Assembly (NCBI GenBank): GCA_937967685.1
Contig: CALBTX010000200.1
Coordinates: 1 to 10,372 of the forward strand
Direction of reading: 5' to 3'
Source: an uncultured Bacillaceae bacterium
GTDB lineage: Bacteria > Bacillota > Bacilli > Caldalkalibacillales > Caldalkalibacillaceae
Length of the DNA: 10,372 nucleotides
Under the pieces are notes generated by a model. The model saw only the letters and a program-made list of their open reading frames with translations. It was not told the origin of the DNA and made no database searches. Made by a program: the position numbers and the translations under genes. Shown one piece after another: positions 7,048-10,372 of this stretch. Within the stretch, counting starts at the first letter, position 1. Every line of letters begins with the position of its first letter.

Positions 7048-7086
7048 TGCACATGATGTTTTGATGCACCTGACGCTATGATGCAC
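7028..7086 (+). repeat. 17-base tandem repeat across the cobS stop codon
   Basis: TGATGCGCCTGACGTTT (7028-7044), TGATGCACATGATGTTT (7045-7061) and TGATGCACCTGACGCTA (7062-7078) are three successive copies, followed by a partial TGATGCAC (7079-7086). The first copy encodes the end of CobS, and the TGA that opens the second copy is the cobS stop. The remaining cobS-cobD gap, to 7135, holds a run of A5T8 flanked by TGCA and then the cobD ribosome binding site. Confidence 0.8.
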
Positions 7087-7135
7087 TGAAAAATTTTTTT
7101 TGCACCTGCAGCTTTGTTTAGGGGCGGTGAAAAAG

Positions 7136-8257
7136 ATGGAAAACAACAACGCGCAGAAAACGGACCGTACAGAAACTGGCGGATTGGAACTGTACGGACA
7201 TGGGGGCGATTTGCTTACGGCATCCCGGATGTACGGGCTTCCACCGGAACAATTCGTCGATTTCAGCTCGAACATGAATCCGTGGGGGCCGCCGCTATCG
7301 GTCAAGGAGCAAATTGTTGCTTACTGGCCACAGATCGTCCACTATCCGGATCCGGCTGCACGGGGCCTGAAGCAGAAACTTTCATCACATTACCACATTC
7401 CCGCTTCATGCATCTGCGTCGGTAATGGAGCGGCGGAATTGATCGACCTGGTTGTGCGGGCGTTTTGTCCGGAAAAAACGGCGCTTTTGCGTCCTTCGTT
7501 TTCCGAATACGAGCTTGTGATTTTAAAGTCAGGCGGAACGACGGTGGACATTTGGCTTCAGGAGGAACATTCGTTTCGTCTGCAGCAAGAAGATTTGCGG
7601 CGGGCTTTGTGCGAAGCGGATGCCCTTTTTATCGGACAGCCGAACAATCCGACCGGTCAGCTGGTACCGGCCAGCTGGTTAATCGAGTTGGCCGATCAAG
7701 GGAAACTGGTGATCGTCGATGAGGCGTTCATCGATTTTTCGTCCGAAGAAAGGGAACGGAGTCTCATTCAGAAGGCAGCGGAACATCCCCATCTGATCGT
7801 GCTTAGGTCGATGACCAAATTTTATGCGGTACCAGGCATCCGGCTCGGTTTTATGGTGGCGACGCAGGAGCGGATTTTGGAAGTGGAAAGACTGCAAGTC
7901 CCCTGGAGCGTCAATTCTTTGGCGCAACGCATCGGTGAAGCGGTGCTTGAGGACCGTAAATTTGCAGAACAGACGCGACAATGGCTGGAAGAGGAGCGCC
8001 CGTGGTTCAGTGAAAAATTAAGCGCACTCGGACTGAAGGTGATGCCGAGTGATGCCAACTACTTGCTCTTGAAACTCCCCGCAGGATGGACCGCGCAAGA
8101 CATGCAGCGCGGCCTTGGCCGGCGCGGGATCCTGATTCGCGATGCTTCCCGCTTCCCCGGACTGAACGAATCGTATTGTCGCGTAGCCATCAAAAAACGG
8201 GAAGACAATCTGAAGCTCGTGGAAGCATTGGAGCGGATGTTGCATGAAACTGGCTAG
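7136..8257 (+). CDS. cobD: L-threonine-O-3-phosphate decarboxylase CobD (PLP-dependent, HisC-like)
   Basis: CobD decarboxylates L-threonine phosphate to (R)-1-amino-2-propanol phosphate, the linker used by CbiB. The 373-residue protein is a fold-type I PLP enzyme close to histidinol-phosphate aminotransferase. It opens with YGHGGDLLTAS and DFSSNMNPWGPP, typical of CobD rather than HisC. It then has GNGAAELI at 96-103, QPNNPTG at 168-174, VDEAFIDF at 194-201, and SMTKFYAVPGIRLGF with the PLP-binding Lys228. ATG 7136 is chosen because AGGGGCGGTG lies just upstream (7120-7129); longer readings from GTG 7127 or TTG 7100 are possible but add nothing conserved. The stop overlaps cbiP by 14 bases. 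The decarboxylase assignment rests on family features and on cbiB and cbiP being neighbours; HisC activity is less likely. Confidence 0.93.
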   Translation: MENNNAQKTDRTETGGLELYGHGGDLLTASRMYGLPPEQFVDFSSNMNPWGPPLSVKEQIVAYWPQIVHYPDPAARGLKQKLSSHYHIPASCICVGNGAAELIDLVVRAFCPEKTALLRPSFSEYELVILKSGGTTVDIWLQEEHSFRLQQEDLRRALCEADALFIGQPNNPTGQLVPASWLIELADQGKLVIVDEAFIDFSSEERERSLIQKAAEHPHLIVLRSMTKFYAVPGIRLGFMVATQERILEVERLQVPWSVNSLAQRIGEAVLEDRKFAEQTRQWLEEERPWFSEKLSALGLKVMPSDANYLLLKLPAGWTAQDMQRGLGRRGILIRDASRFPGLNESYCRVAIKKREDNLKLVEALERMLHETG

Positions 8258-9497
8258 AACGATCATGCTGCAGGGGACGGCTTCCGATGTCGGAAAAAGC
8301 TGGCTCGCGGCTGCCCTTTGTCGCATTTTCTTTCAGGATGGCTGGAAAGTCGCCCCCTTCAAATCACAGAACATGTCCCTCAACGGTTATGTCACCAAGG
8401 ATGGCCTGGAAATCGGACGGGCGCAAGGGATGCAAGCGGACGCTTGCCGTATCCAGGCGACGACCGATATGAATCCGATTTTGCTCAAACCGAAAAAAGA
8501 CGGGGTTTCCGAAGTCATTGTTCATGGCAAACCGTACCGGGAACTGGATGCACGCACCTATCGGGAACAATACTTGCCACAGGCGGAAGCGATCGTGAAA
8601 GAAGCGCTGTACAGGCTGCGGAAGGAGTATGAACTGGTGGTGATTGAAGGGGCGGGAAGCCCGGCGGAAGTCAATTTGAAGGATCGCGACATCGTCAACA
8701 TGCGGGTGGCCGAATGGGCGGAAGCTCCTGTACTGCTCGTTGCCGACATCGATCGCGGCGGCGTGTTCGCTTCGCTCGTCGGAACGATGGAAATTTTGAC
8801 TCCGGCTGAACGGGATCGAGTCGCCGGGTTTGTCATTAACAAATTCCGTGGCGACCGATCTCTGCTTCAACCCGGGCTGGACTGGCTGGAGCAAAAGACA
8901 GGAAAACCGGTGGTCGGCGTTGTTCCTTATATCGAACATCTCGCTCTGGAAAGTGAAGATTCCCTTTCTCTTGAAGCTGAATCGGCACTTTACGCTGACG
9001 ATAGCCAACATAGCCAAGGCCCGTTTCTGGATATCGTCGTGCTTCGCCTCCCGCGGATGACCCATTTTTCAGAATTCGATCCCTTCCTGCATGAACCCGA
9101 CGTGCGGCTCCGTTATATAAGCCGCCTCGAGCAGTGGGGAAATCCGGACGCGGTGATCATACCGGGCAGTCACAATGTCCGTGAAGATCTGTCCTTTTTG
9201 CAAAATGCCGGTCTCAAGCAGCGGCTAAAGCAATATGCACAAGCCGGCGGTCGGATCGTCGTCACCGGCACCGGTGATCAGATCATGGAGCGTATGGGGA
9301 TACAAGGAATCCGGACTTGTTTTCACAACGATACTTTTCGCAGGCATTGGCTTAACGCATTGCGCGAAGAAAAAGGGTGGAAAGATCACCCGCCACCGCT
9401 TGCATATGCCAGGCTGAGGGAACAAGCTTTTGACCGGCTGGCTCAACATGTGCGGCAATCGCTGGATCTCGCATTTATAAAATCACTACTGGTTTAA
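8244..9497 (+). CDS. cbiP: Adenosylcobyric acid synthase CbiP with an eroded glutamine amidotransferase domain
   Basis: CbiP amidates four carboxylates of adenosylcobyrinic acid diamide, using ATP and ammonia released from glutamine. The N-terminal synthetase domain is intact: GTASDVGKS at 11-19, PFKSQNMSLNGYVTKDGLEIGRAQ, EGAGSPAEVNL, VLLVADIDRGGVFAS and VINKFRGD. The C-terminal CobB/CobQ-type amidotransferase starts normally with DAVIIPGSHN from residue 302, but the nucleophile motif GICGGYQ reads VTGTGDQ (340-346), with Gly342 where Cys belongs. The sequence then jumps within about 15 residues to FHNDTFRRHWLNALR, skipping the YGTYLHG catalytic His. At 417 residues it is some 85-90 shorter than usual, and the missing part is internal; the extreme C terminus is still family-like. 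ATG 8244 overlaps cobD by 14 bases, with GGAGCGG (8229-8235) upstream. It may use free ammonia or may be decaying. Confidence 0.92.
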   Translation: MKLARTIMLQGTASDVGKSWLAAALCRIFFQDGWKVAPFKSQNMSLNGYVTKDGLEIGRAQGMQADACRIQATTDMNPILLKPKKDGVSEVIVHGKPYRELDARTYREQYLPQAEAIVKEALYRLRKEYELVVIEGAGSPAEVNLKDRDIVNMRVAEWAEAPVLLVADIDRGGVFASLVGTMEILTPAERDRVAGFVINKFRGDRSLLQPGLDWLEQKTGKPVVGVVPYIEHLALESEDSLSLEAESALYADDSQHSQGPFLDIVVLRLPRMTHFSEFDPFLHEPDVRLRYISRLEQWGNPDAVIIPGSHNVREDLSFLQNAGLKQRLKQYAQAGGRIVVTGTGDQIMERMGIQGIRTCFHNDTFRRHWLNALREEKGWKDHPPPLAYARLREQAFDRLAQHVRQSLDLAFIKSLLV

Positions 9498-9519
9498 AAT
9501 GAGGACAGGAGGGAACAAC

Positions 9520-10101
9520 ATGGTCTATACGAGGACGGGGGACAAAGGAAAAACATCCGTCATCGGCGGGCGGGTCGACAAGGATGACATCCGCGTCGAA
9601 GCGTACGGCACGACGGATGAACTGAAAAGTTTTGTCGGGCAGACAATGAGCGTCATGCTTGAGAGTCCGGATAAAGACAAGTTTCAAGACATGCATGGGC
9701 ATTTGCAGGAAATCCAGCACGAGCTGTTCGACTGCGGTTCGGACCTGGCGCTTTTGAAAAGAGAAGGCAAGGAGTATAAAGTAACGGCAGAAATGGTGGA
9801 GCGGCTGGAACAATGGATCGATGCCTACCATGGCGAAGCTCCGGAAATTACCCGCTTCATTTTGCCGGGGGGACACCACGTCTCCAGCTTGCTCCATGTA
9901 TGCCGGACCGTATGCCGACGTGCGGAAAGACGGGTCGTCACACTCGCCAAAAACGAAGCGATCAACATGGAAGTGTTGCGTTATCTGAACCGTCTCTCCG
10001 ACCTCTTTTTCGTGATGGCACGCGCCGTCAATGCCCGCACAGGGGTAGGCGATATCGAATATAAACGCAGTGGGGAAGTGTTTGGTAAACGCAAATCATG
10101 A
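9520..10101 (+). CDS. PduO-type ATP:cob(I)alamin (corrinoid) adenosyltransferase
   Basis: This enzyme transfers the adenosyl group of ATP to cob(I)alamin or cob(I)inamide, forming the Co-C bond. It belongs to the PduO/MMAB class rather than CobA/BtuR, as seen from the N-terminal YTRTGDKGKTSVIGG (ATP-binding loop), AYGTTDELKSFVG, RFILPGG at 112-118, and RTVCRRAERRVV from residue 129 with the conserved Arg and Glu of the active site. The 193-residue length is normal. A start at ATG 9499 is in frame, but AGGAGGG at 9507-9513 lies six bases before ATG 9520, and family members begin M-x-x-Y-T-R-T-G, so 9520 is chosen. It follows cbiP after 22 bases and overlaps the next gene by four. In Bacillales this protein is called YvqK or CobO-like; I leave the symbol open. 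Confidence 0.95.
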   Translation: MVYTRTGDKGKTSVIGGRVDKDDIRVEAYGTTDELKSFVGQTMSVMLESPDKDKFQDMHGHLQEIQHELFDCGSDLALLKREGKEYKVTAEMVERLEQWIDAYHGEAPEITRFILPGGHHVSSLLHVCRTVCRRAERRVVTLAKNEAINMEVLRYLNRLSDLFFVMARAVNARTGVGDIEYKRSGEVFGKRKS

Positions 10102-10372
10102 AGTACTATGAAGCGATCCAGTTTGAAGTCGGTCCGGAGCATGACGGTTGGCGGCTTGATACGGTCCTGCGCCAAGGATACGGTTTGTCGCGGCGGTTGC
10201 TCGTGCGGCTCAAAAAAACGGAAAAAGGAATCATGGTCAACGGGGAAAGAGCTTGGACAAACCGCATTATGAAGACCGGCGACCGGATTGAGTTATATAT
10301 GGAGATGGAAAGTTTGGAGCAAATCATTCCAGAGCCGCTTCCCCTAAACATTTTGTATGAAGATGAGCATCT
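10098..10372 (+). CDS. RluD/RluA-family pseudouridine synthase, N-terminal part (runs off the window)
   Basis: ATG 10098 overlaps the adenosyltransferase TGA as ATGA (10098-10101), and the frame stays open to the window end, giving 91 complete codons. The product begins MKYYEAIQFEV, then WRLDTVLRQGYGLSRRLLVRLKK, GIMVNGERAW, TGDRIELYM, and ends with PLPLNILYEDEH. This is the layout of the RluA/RluD family: an S4-like RNA-binding domain (about residues 15-70), then the linker and the start of the catalytic domain (L-x-I-L-Y-E-D). The catalytic Asp in the HRLD motif lies beyond the window. The family isomerises uridines in 23S rRNA or tRNA. It has no known part in B12 metabolism, so its place here probably reflects co-transcription only. 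Which uridine it modifies cannot be told. Confidence 0.9.
   Translation, partial: MKYYEAIQFEVGPEHDGWRLDTVLRQGYGLSRRLLVRLKKTEKGIMVNGERAWTNRIMKTGDRIELYMEMESLEQIIPEPLPLNILYEDEH

Noticed and set aside
7079..7104. A5T8 run flanked by TGCA after cobS as a terminator
   Set aside because: The helix would be nearly all A-T with no GC stem or loop, and the downstream genes belong to the same pathway.

Overview
The window is an almost continuous, all plus-strand operon for corrinoid uptake and for the late steps of adenosylcobalamin (coenzyme B12) synthesis. A cobalamin riboswitch precedes it. Purine-rich Shine-Dalgarno sites, GTG/TTG starts, tight overlaps and the gene content (btuFCD, then cobT-cobU-cbiB-cobS-cobD-cbiP and a PduO-type adenosyltransferase) suggest a moderately GC-rich Gram-positive bacterium of the Bacillales type. 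The sequence alone does not give the genus.

Layout: 1-491 is the leader, with a cobalamin aptamer at about 38-236, a long expression platform and a strong intrinsic terminator at 427-456. At 492-3410 lie btuF, btuC and btuD, an ABC importer for corrinoids. At 3484-7047 are cobT, cobU, cbiB and cobS (nucleotide loop assembly). At 7136-9497 are cobD (aminopropanol phosphate supply) and cbiP (cobyric acid synthase). At 9520-10101 is the PduO-type ATP:cob(I)alamin adenosyltransferase. From 10098 a 4-base overlap leads into an RluD/RluA-family rRNA pseudouridine synthase that runs off the window.

Together the enzymes would turn imported or precursor corrinoid into adenosylcobalamin. The adenosyltransferase adds the upper ligand. 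CbiP amidates to cobyric acid. CobD makes (R)-1-amino-2-propanol phosphate, which CbiB attaches. CobU activates the product to adenosylcobinamide-GDP, CobT makes alpha-ribazole phosphate, and CobS joins the two halves. No corrin-ring genes and no CobC-type phosphatase are visible here.

The unusual part is a set of lesions in an otherwise well preserved operon. btuF has an in-frame TAG three codons after the lipobox cysteine codon. btuC has a one-base frameshift at a TTT run that separates its first membrane helix from the rest. cbiP has lost most of its glutamine amidotransferase domain, including the catalytic Cys and His, while keeping an open frame. Short tandem duplications sit at the ends of btuD, cobT and cobS. 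Either the uptake and amidation functions are decaying, or some lesions are sequence errors. The cbiP change is too large to be a base-calling error. I saw no clearly new biological system; this is a recognisable B12 operon with unusual damage.
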